A DNA stretch of 64,000 nt from Apoderus coryli (taxonomy: Eukaryota > Arthropoda > Insecta > Coleoptera > Attelabidae), in the NCBI GenBank assembly GCA_911728435.2, contig OU452205.1:11352260-11416259 (forward strand), read 5' to 3'. The notes beneath the pieces are model-generated. The model saw nothing but the letters and a program-made list of their open reading frames with translations. It was not told the DNA's origin and ran no database searches. Shown piece by piece: positions 10,540 to 22,498 of this stretch. The position numbers and the translations under genes are program-made. Position 1 is the stretch's first letter; each line of letters begins with the position of its first letter.

Positions 10540-11445
10540 TTATATTAAAGATATAAATAAATATATAAATAAATGGTTTATTATGCAACACTGTTACAAT
10601 GTTTAAATTATTACACTATATAATAGTATACATTATCACAACTAATAAAGGAAAAAAAATTAACAGTATCCTTTTGTGCACAAAAGACAAGAGTTTGGCG
10701 GAAAGCCATTCTACCACTTTACGTATAAATTAATTTTTTATCGACAACGAAAAACAATAAAATTACATAATTTCAGAAAAAAAAGAAACAAATCGGAACA
10801 TTCTGTTTTTTAAATTATTCTCTCTTTTAAACAATTCTTGAACACGTTCAACGACACACCCAGCAAATCACCGAAATCATTCAACAGATGTGCAGCCATG
10901 TAGGCAAAACACCCCTCGAACCTAGAAGTTGTATGCTGAGGAACAGTAAACGATTCGTTACGTATATTTACCTGGTGCACCTCAGAACTGCTCTCGAGTA
11001 ATTCATATAGATACGTTGGTGTTTGAGAGGTGTAAACTTTATATAGCATCACTGTGTATAAAAATCTGACTCTACAAGGTATTTTGAGTTCTCCAAGCAT
11101 ATTTATGTATGGCGTAATATGTGCGCGATAGGGAACTTTACATATGAATCCAATGCAAGCATTCTGCACTCTTTGTAATTTATCTTTGTTGTAATTAGGC
11201 AAAAAATTATAGTAAACAGGAGAGCAGTATTCAATATGCGGATAAATTAGTGACTTGACTAATTTCAACTTAGTCGATTCGTCCAACAAACCTCTCTGAT
11301 GGAAAATCGAGCTAAGTCTATAGAAACATTTCCTATACACTTGCTGGCAATGATCGTTAAAGCTCAATCTATCATCTACAATCACACCAAGATTCTTAGA
11401 TTTCTGCACCCACTCAACGTTGATATGAGTATTTTGTTAAAAAAA
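10540..11445 (-). pseudogene. LINE 3' fragment, C-terminal region after the RT
   Basis: The minus strand is open from about 11409 to 10810 and encodes LGVIVDDRLSFNDHCQQVY, then YPHIEYCSPVYYNFLPNYNK, then QNACIGFICKVPYRAHITPY and a C-terminus ending NCLKERII. This is clearly the same family as the plus-strand LINE at 2884-4894 (compare YPHLDYCSQVYYYYLPNYNK). The catalytic YADD region is missing, so the copy is strongly 5'-truncated. The A-rich tail lies near 10545-10580 on the minus strand. No disabling stop occurs inside this piece, so it may be fairly young. Confidence 0.85.
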
Positions 11446-12431
11446 AACCTCTCGTGTATTTTATATTCTTCTATGAGTCAATTTTAAAGCATGGGCATAT
11501 TTTTTTTATTTAAATCTGAATGATAGGGTAATACTGAAGGACTTCGGTCAATGGCCTTTTGGAGTTTTGTACCAATAAATTACGACTTATTATTAATATT
11601 TCTGTCTGTCAGGTAACAGAATCCGTGATGATAATGCAACATCAAAGGTCTAACAATCGAACTTTTGAAAATAATACTTTATACTTTAAATTCCAATCAA
11701 ACTAGCTCAATCACTTCAATTCACTTTTATTGTGGATTTGTACTACTGTACTACTGTAATGAAATAAATGCAGCAACCCTCAAAAAGTTCGATTGTCAGT
11801 AAACAAAATTTTATTTAACACTTAATTATATCAAATATATTTATACAAAAGTTCATTTTGCTTTCTGCATAAACGTCTACCACTTGAGAATTATTTTAAA
11901 AAATGTATAAACGGTTAAAAACTCGATGTACGTTTAATGTTTTTCTATAAACAACTAAATCTGTGAAATTCGCTAGCTATCCGACACAGATATAATATAT
12001 TGGGTGGTTAGGAAAACTGGCACCACACTTTCTTCAGGTACAATTCAGGAATTATACCAGGTTACAAGCATTACTTTTTATTCAAGTACATTTCTCAACA
12101 ATAATATTATGAAAACCTAATGAGTATATTCTATTTAATATAGGCCACTATTTTGTATTGCTGGCAAACTAGCAATCATATCCATGGAAACAGTTATTGT
12201 TAGCAATATGCTCTATGTTGCGCGCTAAATGATATTCGCCGTAAATTTCTTACACCGATAAACAATAATACTGGTTTAGTTATTTACCTAACTAAATTAC
12301 AATTACATTTATACTCGTATGTTTCAATTTAAGCTCCATTTTTTACCAAATAATTTGTCAAACTGACACAAAATAAAATGGCTTTGTTTAATCGTCAAAC
12401 TTGGACGAATAATGTGCTAAAACTCTATGAA
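11446..12431. other. AT-rich intergenic DNA, nothing recognised
   Basis: No supported gene or repeat boundary. Confidence 0.45.
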
Positions 12432-12822
12432 TGAATAAATCAATCAACTGTCTTGTGGTATCTCCACAACTGAAGAGATGAATTGAGGTCGAAACAGAAA
12501 CGAAAGAGCATATCTTTCCCGGGGAAATTAATATATCGGAACTTTTAGTTTACTAAAAAAAACGAATTGAATTAAACTCGAAAGCAATTTTCCTTGGACA
12601 CGAGGGGTATCGTATCTTTCCTGTTTTCCCGCTTTCTTGTTCTCATCAGTATGGCATAGTGTTTAGATAAAGAGTGTTCCTCACAAAAGTCTTGCGACAA
12701 AAGTCAAGCCTCTGTGTGTTTTGCGAGTGACAAAAATCGAACTTCTCGCTCTTTCGGTTCTCTTTCGTCTTCAATTCATTTTTTAAGTTGTGGAGATATT
12801 AGTTGATTGATTTATTCAATTG
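12432..12822. repeat. Imperfect inverted repeat (foldback-like locus)
   Basis: The left arm at 12432-12515 (GAATAAATCAATCAACT ... TCTCCACAACT ... ATGAATTGA) returns in reverse complement at about 12738-12822 with moderate divergence. The arms are about 80 bp and about 220 bp apart. The left arm contains the hammerhead-like sequence at 12448-12497, while the right arm has lost most of that core. Confidence 0.65.
12448..12497 (+). ncRNA. Type III hammerhead-like sequence
   Basis: The order fits a hammerhead opened at stem III. CUGU and the cleavage-site C (12448-12452) are followed by stem I UUGUGG/CCACAA closing UAUCU (12453-12469), CUGAAGA (12470-12476), a weak stem II that starts G-A-U and ends G-U-C (12477-12490), then GAAACAG (12491-12497), whose ACAG pairs with the opening CUGU. 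Every invariant core base is present. Stem II is only about 3 bp, which is the weak point. A relative occurs at 55435-55490 with a compensated stem I. Confidence 0.5.
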
Positions 12823-12830
12823 GAAAATTG

Positions 12831-13920
12831 CTATTTGACAGGGTCAAAACTCGTAAGACTGCCCAAAATTTGTCGTTTAGTGAAAGCACTTTTGTGCAAA
12901 ATTCCTAACATTTGAAAACAATGATAAAGTGACCTACGTCAAAAATTCTACATTTCTGGAATCTACAAACAACTGATTCGACCATATTGATGGCGCGGCG
13001 TTCGTATCTTTTGAAATAATACGATTTTATGTTTAATATGTTTCTTTATTATCCGTATTTTATTAGGTTTTTTCCTTGTATCCTATAAAAGCATTCGATT
13101 TTTTTTTTATTTTGGTTCTTTAGTGCTTGTTTCAAGAATATTTTTTTTTTTTGTTAAATATTTCTTTTTATTGTTTCGCTGTTTTTTTTTTGCGTGAGAT
13201 ACTTTATATGATTTATTTATTTAGTAAATATTATGCTTTTACCACAGCGTATGCTTAATAAGAAAATAAAAGCAAAAAAATAAAGTTGTCAACCTTGATT
13301 ACGCTTTAGCATAAAAGGCCTTGATTGGTGTCAAAATGATATCAAATCATTTAGTGGACACACATTACCAGCTTAGAATTTTGTTTAAATTAAAACAGTC
13401 ATAAGACGGGGATATAGAAATTCTGAAGCCACCTACACAGAAATTAAGGCAACCAACAAGTACACACAGTGCCAGCATCTTTTAAAAAATTTAATTCTAG
13501 TTATTAGCAATTAATAAAACTTTAAATCGAAATGTCTATTGATTTTGATGTTATCAGAATAACACCAATATGATGTTTGTTTGTCAATTTAATAATTAAT
13601 CAACCATTGGTGGTATAGATGTCTACCCATCTTTATGGAACCCAGTCCTCCGTTGAAATAAAATATTACATTCCCCTATTCTGTGAAAATAAATAATACA
13701 TAATAGAGCACATAAAGCATTTACTGCATATTATAAGTTTAGTGGTCGGCCGTTTAGATATGATTTAAAATATTTTCCATAGATTACATTACATGCATTT
13801 ACCTGTAGTGATAGTCATTTCGCACGCTAATTACTGCATTAATCTTAATCTGAAATTAGAGATTTATGCCCTGGCATACCTAATTTATTTATTATTATTA
13901 TTTTATTAGAAAGCGGAATT
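12831..13920. other. AT-rich intergenic DNA with poly-T runs
   Basis: No gene. T-rich runs occur near 13100-13190. Confidence 0.45.
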
Positions 13921-13921
13921 T

Positions 13922-14035
13922 TACAGGGTGACCCACAGTCGATGGGACCTTAGACATTTATGAAAAACGAGACAGCATTATTATGAAAATTTGTTCACTT
14001 AAGTAAGTCACCCTAGTCTATACAGGGTGAGTCAC
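13922..14035. repeat. Two TACAGGGTG transposon-end motifs
   Basis: TACAGGGTGACCCAC near 13922 and TACAGGGTGAGTCAC near 14021 are typical termini of TA-targeting Tc1/mariner-type elements. An inverted relative, GTCACCCTAGTCTA, lies just before the second. They may be relics of two nested or adjoining MITEs. Internal structure is not resolved. Confidence 0.45.
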
Positions 14036-14213
14036 GACGAACGCCACTGAGTTTTATCAGAAAACTAGATATACGTATGTTTTGATTTTTGTTGTGTGTA
14101 CATTATGTATGTCCTTTAAAGGTACATTTTTCTCCAAGATATTCATCAAAATTTACATTTAATAGATATTGAACGGCGAATTGCTTTTTATTTAATAATC
14201 CTCGAAAAAATCA

Positions 14214-15716
14214 GTGCAAAAGATAATTTTGATCAAAACGTATTGTTTTCCGTTGAGGCATCGTTTTATAATAATGGTTATACCCGAAATTGTTGATGTT
14301 TTATGTCATATTGTAAATGATTCCTTTAAGTATGGGATATTCCCTGAGCAATTAAAACAGTCAATTGTTAAAATAATTTTCAAATCGGGGGACAAAGATT
14401 GCATGAATAATTACAGACCAATTAGTATTTTACCGGCATTTTCTAAAGTTTTTGAAATAGCAATGTGCAATAGAGTAGTATATTTTTTCAATAAATATAA
14501 TTTATTGCAAGAGAACCAGCATGGATATATTAAGAGAAAATCTATTGGAAAACATGGAAAACGGAAACCTATCAATGTGAATTTTTCTCGATCTTTCCAA
14601 AGAGTACGACATTGTAGATAAAGACCTATTACTGGCAAAGTTAAGTAAATATGGAGTTATAGGAAATTCACTAGCGTGGATGAAGTCTTCCTTAAATGGG
14701 AGAGTCCAAACAGTTGAAATTAGAAATAAGGGACAAAAAGTCGCGTCAAACTTATGTAATGGATATCTACATCGTTCAAGGAAGAATTTTGGGTTTATTA
14801 TATTTTTAAATGACTTGCATAATATCTCTCTCTAGGGACACTAATTTTAGTCTTGTAAATTATGTGGACGACACAAACTTATTAGTCGGTATAGCAGCAG
14901 TGTAGGAGATTTAATTTCTAGTGGTAAAAAACAAAAAGACCGTCGACTGGTGCACGCAAAATAAACTGTTCATAAATAAAGGAAAAACTCAAGTAGTTAT
15001 GTTCCGAACGAGAAATTCGAAATGGGAAGCTCCTGTACGTCTCTGTTTCGCTGGTGAAGGTGTTGTGGTTGACAGCAGCGCAAGACTATTAGGTATCCAT
15101 ATAGATTCGGGTAGTAGGAAGAAACATGAACCATTTGAGTCGATTATGGAATCATTATTTGGGGAGAGGACCGCGACTTTGAGAACGTATTTGTTGTGCA
15201 AAAAGAGCTGCAACTAATCAAGGGATTGAGACCTTTAGACACCTGTAGAAGCCAATTTAAACAAGAAAAAATAATCACAGTACGCACTGTACATCTACGA
15301 ATGCTTGATGTTCCATTTTAGAAACAAGGGCCTGTTTGCCACAACTGCGGAGCATTCCTATGACACACGGCGAGCAAATGTTATTTATCCGCGTCATCGA
15401 CTGACTATTTCTGAAAGCAGCCCACACTACATGTGCATAAAATTTTTTAACAATCCACCATCAGCACTAAAACAACTTGGGAATGTCAGTAAATTTAAGA
15501 AAAAAGTTAAAATGCTTTTATTGGAATTATAATCTTACTCTATAAATTACTTCTATCTAACTAGGATGCTAACTATAGCCTAGATACTTACTGCATTTTA
15601 ATAATATTACTATTTTATGTTTTGTTACTATTTACTTGTATATACAATGTAAAAATTGACGTATTTCATTTTATGTTTTGTACATAATTTTTGAAATAAA
15701 TTTATTATTATTATGT
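14214..15716 (+). pseudogene. LINE reverse transcriptase remnant, jockey/CR1-like, multiply broken
   Basis: Plus-strand pieces in different frames give CMNNYRPISILPAFSKVFE (about 14400-14455), LLQENQHGY, a degraded copy of the block with the catalytic D, then the thumb region (VDWCTQNKLFINKGKTQVVM, about 14945-15000, and ARLLGIHIDS), and the C-terminal segment SYDTRRANVIYPRHRLTISE ... FFNNPPSALKQLG (15357-15482). The 3' tail ends in AATAAATTTATTATTATTATG near 15715. Several frameshifts and stops occur, and the YADD box is reduced to a VDDTN-like remnant near 14866. Old and inactive. Confidence 0.85.
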
Positions 15717-15839
15717 TAATCGACATAACTATACCATTATTATGACTTATGACACTGAAAATAAGCATTTATTTATGGATTTATAGCATACCACAGTTCA
15801 GTTCATCGAAGGAATGTTAAGATGTAAGGTAGACTAGTT

Positions 15840-16215
15840 GGCAACGAAGTTGGACGCCACTTTAAATGCTTGCACATTCTAAAAGTATTGAAAAAAAAAA
15901 GACTTATGGCTACTCTTAGAAAATATCCCACTAGACATCAGACAAAAATATTGTTAAAATAGTTGCACACTTTTAATGACTTGTAAGGGAATACTTCCGA
16001 ATATTTTGTGAAAAATGGATCCGAAGAGGTGGTCCTTAGAACTGGCGTCTTAGATTTCCAGACCTCACACCAATGGATTTTTTTCTAGGAGGATTTATTA
16101 AAAATTTAGTACATCCCCTACCTCTACATAAAACATAATATACCTAATTTTAAATGCATTTGGAATCGTCTTGTTATTTGGAAAATTACACCTTGAAATG
16201 AGAATCGTACCCTGT
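15840..16215 (+). pseudogene. Tc1/mariner transposase C-terminal fragment
   Basis: The plus strand near 16015-16125 reads IRRGGP, then WRLRFPDLTPMDFFLGGFIK, the third catalytic block and following helix of IS630/Tc1-type transposases (compare WPARSPDLTPMDFYVWG in related elements). The upstream sequence is too decayed to place the first two aspartates. Confidence 0.65.
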
Positions 16216-17322
16216 ATTGAAAAAGGGGCAGTCATTTTGAGCATTTGTTATAGCATGTTAAATTGTTAAGGATAATAATACTAATTGATATAATTGTGAT
16301 ATTTTTAAATATATACAATTTTTAGTACTAGGTTTATTAACCGAGGAATCAGATATTAAAAAGTCATTAAGTTCGTTTTATTAACCAATCTTCAAAGTTC
16401 TTTCCTGTAAAGACTATATAGACTGAAGCCAGTGAACGGTTACATTGAGTAACCCCAATTTTATGTCACAATTTCAATATGCTTGTACGACAAAGTAATC
16501 ATATTGTTTACATAATACATTTGCGCAGGTACCTATAGGATACATAGTACTTTTTGGAAGACCATCGAATTGGTCACCAAAAAATCCAATGTAGTATTTT
16601 TCCAATTAGATTGGCAAATAAATTAACAGAACAGTATATTTTTTGATACAGAAGCAGTTTTGATAAAAATATTTTTATTTGGTAACAACTAATATGTTCG
16701 CAAAATCTTGCAATTTAAAAAAACTCGAAATCAATAATCATAACGGTCTGTATTTAGGTATATAGGGAACGCTTAGTTAATTCAAGACTGATATTAAAGT
16801 TTAAAGTTAAATACCATTTAAAAAAAAAACTATGATATGCTACTCTTTTTTGTATATTTTAAAAATCGAAAAATATAATCTGGTTTTGTGATAAAACTCC
16901 GTGGCGTCCGACATGACTCCCTCCAGTATATCTAAAATATTTTGGTAATTTGGGTAGTATTGTTGTAATAATTAAAACACTGTTTAACGGTATGTACAAA
17001 ACTGAATATTTATTAAACGGAAAAAGTGTGTTTGAGAGTTAAGTTTTGGCACGAGAGAGATGTTGACTGTTTTGATGTTGAAGACTGACTGGGGTAAAAT
17101 TATAGAAAAAGCATCTCTGTGAAGAGTACGTGGCTTTAACGATAACCACTGCTTTTTCTAGGTACGGACTAGGGATTTCTTTTGTTCCCGAAAATGAAAA
17201 ACATTAAAAAGAAAGTAGAAATATTCGTGCCAGATGTTTGAACATTTGGTGCAATTTAGAAAATATTATTTACAACTACTATACTAAATTTTTACAAAGA
17301 AGTAACTAAATTTAAAAATACA
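16216..17322. other. AT-rich intergenic DNA, nothing recognised
   Basis: No coding motif, tandem repeat or inverted repeat that I can support. Confidence 0.45.
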
Positions 17323-17323
17323 T

Positions 17324-17435
17324 ATATACAGTGTGGCACAATAAAAAGGTTGCCACAGTATCTACAGAATAAAATACAATATATACAGTGTGGCGCAAGA
17401 ATAATGGTCGCCACAATATATTAAACTTTATATCA
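17324..17435. repeat. 57-bp tandem duplication with ATATACAGTGTGGC starts
   Basis: Two direct copies begin at 17324 and 17381. Each opens with ATATACAGTGTGGC and contains a GCCACA word that can pair with TGTGGC. The copies look like duplicated MITE termini. Confidence 0.5.
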
Positions 17436-18599
17436 CTTTCGGTTATTTTTTTATTTAACAACTGATCATCTAAAATGCAGTACCAGAGAGGGGTTTTGAC
17501 GAGTAACATCATTTTAATGTTAGAATTCAAGATTTTCAGATAACTCTCGCATGCTCGCAGATCTGATGTTGGAAAAGTGGACAGACAGCACACCACACAA
17601 TATATCATATTCAAAGTATTATACCTACGCACATTTGGCTATAATTATGCCGACTTTCCCCAAGATGGTGTATATTATATTTTTTTTATTAGACACTATT
17701 CTATTAAAGAAACAAATGTCTAATAAAATGTCAATAGCGTGATCTGTGACTTCATGGGGTTAATGCAATCCTTGACCGTGGGAAACTTGTATGGCTTCAC
17801 CAAATGATACGGAATTTTATGATAATTCAAATCACAAACACTATATTAATCGCGGTGCTGTGCTAGTTCAAAGGATTTACAATTTATAGAACAAAAAACA
17901 GCAGTTTCAAGAAGTAATTTCACCTATTAGTATCGCACCACCTCCAAATCCAAATATTTTACCACAACAGAGGCAACAAATCTTAAATGACGATCGAGAA
18001 TACAATGATTACTTAGGTACTTATTAGGAAAAAACTGTTTTTTACTACCCCATTTGCGAATGAAATAAATTCTCAAATCAACCGTCACTAACATCTCGAT
18101 CATTATCTTCCCCTTTTTCTGGTTTATTGAGTGCCAGTCAACACAGTATTATAATAATTCTTTCGAATATAATGCGAATACTCGACATCAATCCCCATGT
18201 ACATGAGAATTCTGGATACAGGGTGTGTGTTACCAACGATTAATACGACAATAATAAGCCTTAATTTAGCGACCTAAGCCATTTGCTGACTTGTTAGACG
18301 ACTAAATTACGTAATATTGTTGCAAGTGATAATGGACATCATAATCGCACGATGAACATAATTGGTTTGTGTGTAATAGAGTATCTATAAGAAAAGAAGG
18401 ATTGTCAATTAGTGTTGAATGAATCAATCCCCTTCTCTTTCTTTTTTTAACACTCTTTTACACTGAATTCGCGACATGCTTGTAACAACAATCTCTCGCA
18501 AGTTAGTATGTTGTTTAGGCGAGTAAATTTCCATAAGAAAAGCACACAAATGTTTTCTATTTTTTAATCACATTACTTTTATAAAAAAATTGACAATTT
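17436..18599. other. Intergenic DNA with one transposon-end motif
   Basis: No supported gene. A TACAGGGTGTGTG motif near 18215 resembles a Tc1/mariner terminus. The CCAAATCCAAATATTTTACC stretch near 17945 is unassigned. Confidence 0.4.
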
Positions 18600-19060
18600 A
18601 GGAACTGTTTTAAAAATTTTGTTTGACTGCGGTGTGGAAACTCAGCCACAATTAATATTGTGAATTGCTGCGGTGTACAAACATTTAACCTTGTTTTGGC
18701 TGATCGTTCTGACTTAACCTGTTTTGAAGCTCAACAACTATCTTCAGTCGACTCGTTTAGGATCATGACGGAAGATCCAAGTCTCATCCATAAAATCGGT
18801 TTTGTTCTGCTTAAAAAGCAGCTCCAAAATACGCTGAGAAATTTGTTTTCGATTCAGGTTTGGTTGAATTGTTAAAGTGTGCGGCACACGTTTTCCAAAC
18901 AGATGTTCATACGTTATCCTTCATGTAAAATATTGTACTCGTTCGTCTGAGATTGCTATGGTATCAGCAATTTCACGCTTGGATCTTCACAAACATTGGC
19001 ATAAACTCGCTCAATGATTTTTGTTGTTTATGCATTTTTGGACCACGTTTAAACTCTAAA
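18600..19060 (-). pseudogene. Mariner-type transposase remnant
   Basis: Minus-strand translation in more than one frame gives KREIADTIAISDERVQYI (the helix-turn-helix region, about 18985-18930), then HLFGKRVPHTLT, RKQISQRILELLF and DFMDETWIFRHDPKRV (about 18800-18745). The D-E-T-W block is the first catalytic aspartate motif typical of mariner transposases. Stops and frameshifts interrupt it, and the second and third catalytic residues are not seen. Inactive. Confidence 0.7.
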
Positions 19061-20211
19061 ACCCATCAATATGACAGTTGGAATGAATGTTGATAAACCT
19101 TCCAAAACAAAGGTTTGTATCACAGCACGGCATTCGCTTTGACATATTTTGTGGAATAATCGGATCAATCATAAAACAAATCCATATTTATGGGAATAAC
19201 ATCAATTCTGGAGGGATGTGCTATACCAACGCATTTCCAAAATCACTACAGTCAAACTTTATCGATAATACTTCCACGTAGATTGCATCTGCCGACATAA
19301 ATGTATGACCACTTTCAAAATAAAGTTGGTTTATGCAAACTTCAGATGGCAAAAAAGTCCGATTTAGGCAAATTGAGGAGAGAGTACATTAAAAAGCTGA
19401 GAGAACAATTATTTTCATAATTTAACTGTTTAAAACCTGGAGGAAAGAGCTTTTTATTAACATACAGAAGAAAAATTGTATCCGGAAAATTTGAAAATTT
19501 ATAGACTGCAGTGTATAGTTTAATAGTGTGTTTCTGTGTTATGGCGATGTTTTTATCAGTTTTTCCTTAGTAATATTGTGGAATTGTAAGAATGAAATAA
19601 AATATATTTTCTTTATAATTTTACCATAATATATATTTGTATAAATGATGTGATCCTCCCTGTACAAGTTGTCGTTTTTTATCCTTAGTCTTCATTCGGT
19701 CGCCCTTTTAAAAAATAAATTAACAATAATTCCTATCAATGGGCTATATGCGCCATTCAGAATCGAATGCAATTTAACAAGGTGTGACTTTAATACGGCC
19801 GATGACGGTTTTGCCCTTGAACAGAGGGTTGTTGAATAAGCGAACATTATTTTGTTGTGTCGTCGAGTGGGTATTAGATGCAATTAACGTACATTTTATG
19901 GCCTCCTGGATTGTTGTTTCCCAAGTCAAATTTTGTGTTAAGTGTTCTTAAGAGTATTTCTTAACAGCTGAGAGGAGAGTTTAATTTGTTCTGTGCTTTA
20001 ATTTATTATTCATTGGTTAGATATTTGGTCAATTAAATAATACCTATAAAAGGTAAATAGTTGATTTTCAATATGAAAGCATAATTGCTTATTAACGATA
20101 AAGCACTTATTCTTAATATTTAAAATTTATTTAGAATATGTATAAGAATATAAAAGTACAGGACGGTTCAGAGAAAACTTACCACCCTCTTTTTGTTCTT
20201 TTTTTAGATAA
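19061..20211. other. Intergenic DNA, nothing firmly recognised
   Basis: The 19690-19890 stretch is slightly GC-richer and open on the minus strand for 63 codons, but it resembles no family I know. Confidence 0.4.
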
Positions 20212-20224
20212 TAAACTAAAAAAC
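20212..20224. repeat. Left 13-bp direct repeat (candidate target-site duplication)
   Basis: TAAACTAAAAAAC here is identical to 22640-22652, directly flanking the hammerhead array on both sides. Confidence 0.75.
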
Positions 20225-20337
20225 AAATGAAAACAATTTCGTGGCAAAGCGGACTAAAATGTTGGCTTTACCTACACAAGGAATTTTGTTTAATTTAGCA
20301 GGGCCCCAGTCTAATTCGATAGAAACCAGACCGAGGC

Positions 20338-20411
20338 ATGGGTCGACAGGTACTGACGAATTCGTTTCGCTCTTGTTATGAGCTCGTCAGAGCACCATAG
20401 TCGCTACCCAT
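20338..20411 (-). ncRNA. Type I hammerhead ribozyme, unit 1
   Basis: On the minus strand stem I is built from AUGGGU/ACCCAU, CGAC/GUCG and GGUGCU/AGUACC. The core is CUGACGA, stem II GCUC(AUAACAA)GAGC, then GAAA, stem III ACG(AAUU)CGU and the cleavage triplet GUC. Cleavage is expected between plus-strand positions 20355 and 20354. All core nucleotides match the hammerhead consensus, and the internal loop in stem I and loop II could form the usual tertiary contact. Confidence 0.9.
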
Positions 20412-20863
20412 CACAAATATCGGCCTGCATTTAAGCACAATAGGATACACAACAGTAGACACATGTAAACATATATCATCTACATGTACATAGTAATGCA
20501 TATCCCATACCATGCAGAGGCCGAACAAACTCAATGTATAGGTAAAACCAGTCGTATAAATAGAAATAAATATAAATAAAAATAGTATGAACACAAAACG
20601 CTAGCAGGAGACCATTTTATCCTTCTGCCAGCATCTCCCAAATATTTGGGTTTCAGCAATGCTCGGACGGTGGTCTCCAAGCGTTCTGCCGTCGATGTTT
20701 AATGCCAAATAATGAAAAATTAAGAGGATTTTCATGTCCGTAAATATAACAAATGAAAACAATTTCGTGGCAAAGCGGACTAAAATGTTGGCTTTACCTA
20801 CACAAGGAATTTTGTTTAATTTAGCAGGGCCCCAGTCTAATTCGATAGAAACCAGACCGAGGC

Positions 20864-20937
20864 ATGGGTCGACAGGTACTGACGAATTCGTTTCGCTCTT
20901 GTTATGAGCTCGTCAGAGCACCATAGTCGCTACCCAT
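20864..20937 (-). ncRNA. Type I hammerhead ribozyme, unit 2
   Basis: Identical to unit 1, exactly 526 bp further on. Together with unit 1 it would release a 526-nt monomer by cutting at both sites of a dimeric transcript. Confidence 0.9.
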
Positions 20938-21389
20938 CACAAATATCGGCCTGCATTTAAGCACAATAGGATACACAACAGTAGACACATGTAAACATAT
21001 ATCATCTACATGTACATAGTAATGCATATCCCATACCATGCAGAGGCCGAACAAACTCAATGTATAGGTAAAACCAGTCGTATAAATAGAAATAAATATA
21101 AATAAAAATAGTATGAACACAAAACGCTAGCAGGAGACCATTTTATCCTTCTGCCAGCATCTCCCAAATATTTGGGTTTCAGCAATGCTCGGACGGTGGT
21201 CTCCAAGCGTTCTGCCGTCGATGTTTAATGCCAAATAATGAAAAATTAAGAGGATTTTCATGTCCGTAAATATAACAAATGAAAACAATTTCGTGGCAAA
21301 GCGGACTAAAATGTTGGCTTTACCTACACAAGGAATTTTGTTTAATTTAGCAGGGCCCCAGTCTAATTCGATAGAAACCAGACCGAGGC

Positions 21390-21463
21390 ATGGGTCGACA
21401 GGTACTGACGAATTCGTTTCGCTCTTGTTATGAGCTCGTCAGAGCACCATAGTCGCTACCCAT
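21390..21463 (-). ncRNA. Type I hammerhead ribozyme, unit 3
   Basis: Identical to units 1 and 2. This is the last copy before the array changes direction near 21646. Confidence 0.9.
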
Positions 21464-21646
21464 CACAAATATCGGCCTGCATTTAAGCACAATAGGATAC
21501 ACAACAGTAGACACATGTAAACATATATCATCTACATGTACATAGTAATGCATATCCCATACCATGCAGAGGCCGAACAAACTCAATGTATAGGTAAAAC
21601 CAGTCGTATAAATAGAAATAAATATAAATAAAAATAGTATGAACAC

Positions 21647-21714
21647 AGCATTGCTGAAACCCAAATATTTGGGAGATGCTGGCAGAAGGATAAAATGGTC
21701 TCCTGCTAGCGTTT
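21647..21714. other. Unpaired spacer at the centre of the array palindrome
   Basis: Left and right array arms meet around GTATGAACAC (ending near 21646) and GTGTTCATAC (beginning near 21714). The roughly 68-bp spacer starts within AGCATTGCTGAAACCC, which comes from a different point of the unit on the opposite strand. The switch is therefore offset and not at the same unit position. GCA/AGCA microhomology is present at the join. Confidence 0.7.
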
Positions 21715-21898
21715 TGTGTTCATACTATTTTTATTTATATTTATTTCTATTTATACGACTGGTTTTACCTATACATTGAGTTTGTTCGGCCTCTGCATGG
21801 TATGGGATATGCATTACTATGTACATGTAGATGATATATGTTTACATGTGTCTACTGTTGTGTATCCTATTGTGCTTAAATGCAGGCCGATATTTGTG

Positions 21899-21972
21899 AT
21901 GGGTAGCGACTATGGTGCTCTGACGAGCTCATAACAAGAGCGAAACGAATTCGTCAGTACCTGTCGACCCAT
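21899..21972 (+). ncRNA. Type I hammerhead ribozyme, unit 4 (inverted)
   Basis: Same 74-nt ribozyme as units 1-3, now on the plus strand. It has core CUGACGA and GAAA, stem II GCUC/GAGC, and the GUC cleavage triplet near 21953-21955. Confidence 0.9.
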
Positions 21973-22424
21973 GCCTCGGTCTGGTTTCTATCGAATTAGA
22001 CTGGGGCCCTGCTAAATTAAACAAAATTCCTTGTGTAGGTAAAGCCAACATTTTAGTCCGCTTTGCCACGAAATTGTTTTCATTTGTTATATTTACGGAC
22101 ATGAAAATCCTCTTAATTTTTCATTATTTGGCATTAAACATCGACGGCAGAACGCTTGGAGACCACCGTCCGAGCATTGCTGAAACCCAAATATTTGGGA
22201 GATGCTGGCAGAAGGATAAAATGGTCTCCTGCTAGCGTTTTGTGTTCATACTATTTTTATTTATATTTATTTCTATTTATACGACTGGTTTTACCTATAC
22301 ATTGAGTTTGTTCGGCCTCTGCATGGTATGGGATATGCATTACTATGTACATGTAGATGATATATGTTTACATGTGTCTACTGTTGTGTATCCTATTGTG
22401 CTTAAATGCAGGCCGATATTTGTG

Positions 22425-22498
22425 ATGGGTAGCGACTATGGTGCTCTGACGAGCTCATAACAAGAGCGAAACGAATTCGTCAGTACCTGTCGACCCAT
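22425..22498 (+). ncRNA. Type I hammerhead ribozyme, unit 5 (inverted)
   Basis: Identical to unit 4 and 526 bp downstream of it. Confidence 0.9.

Noticed and set aside
20376..22460. Five copies of a 72-codon hydrophobic open frame, as if a repeated small membrane protein gene
   Set aside because: The frame exists only because the 526-bp unit is repeated. It ends inside the hammerhead and lies on the ribozyme strand, and the diverged copy at 5555-5818 does not preserve it. RNA structure explains the conservation better.
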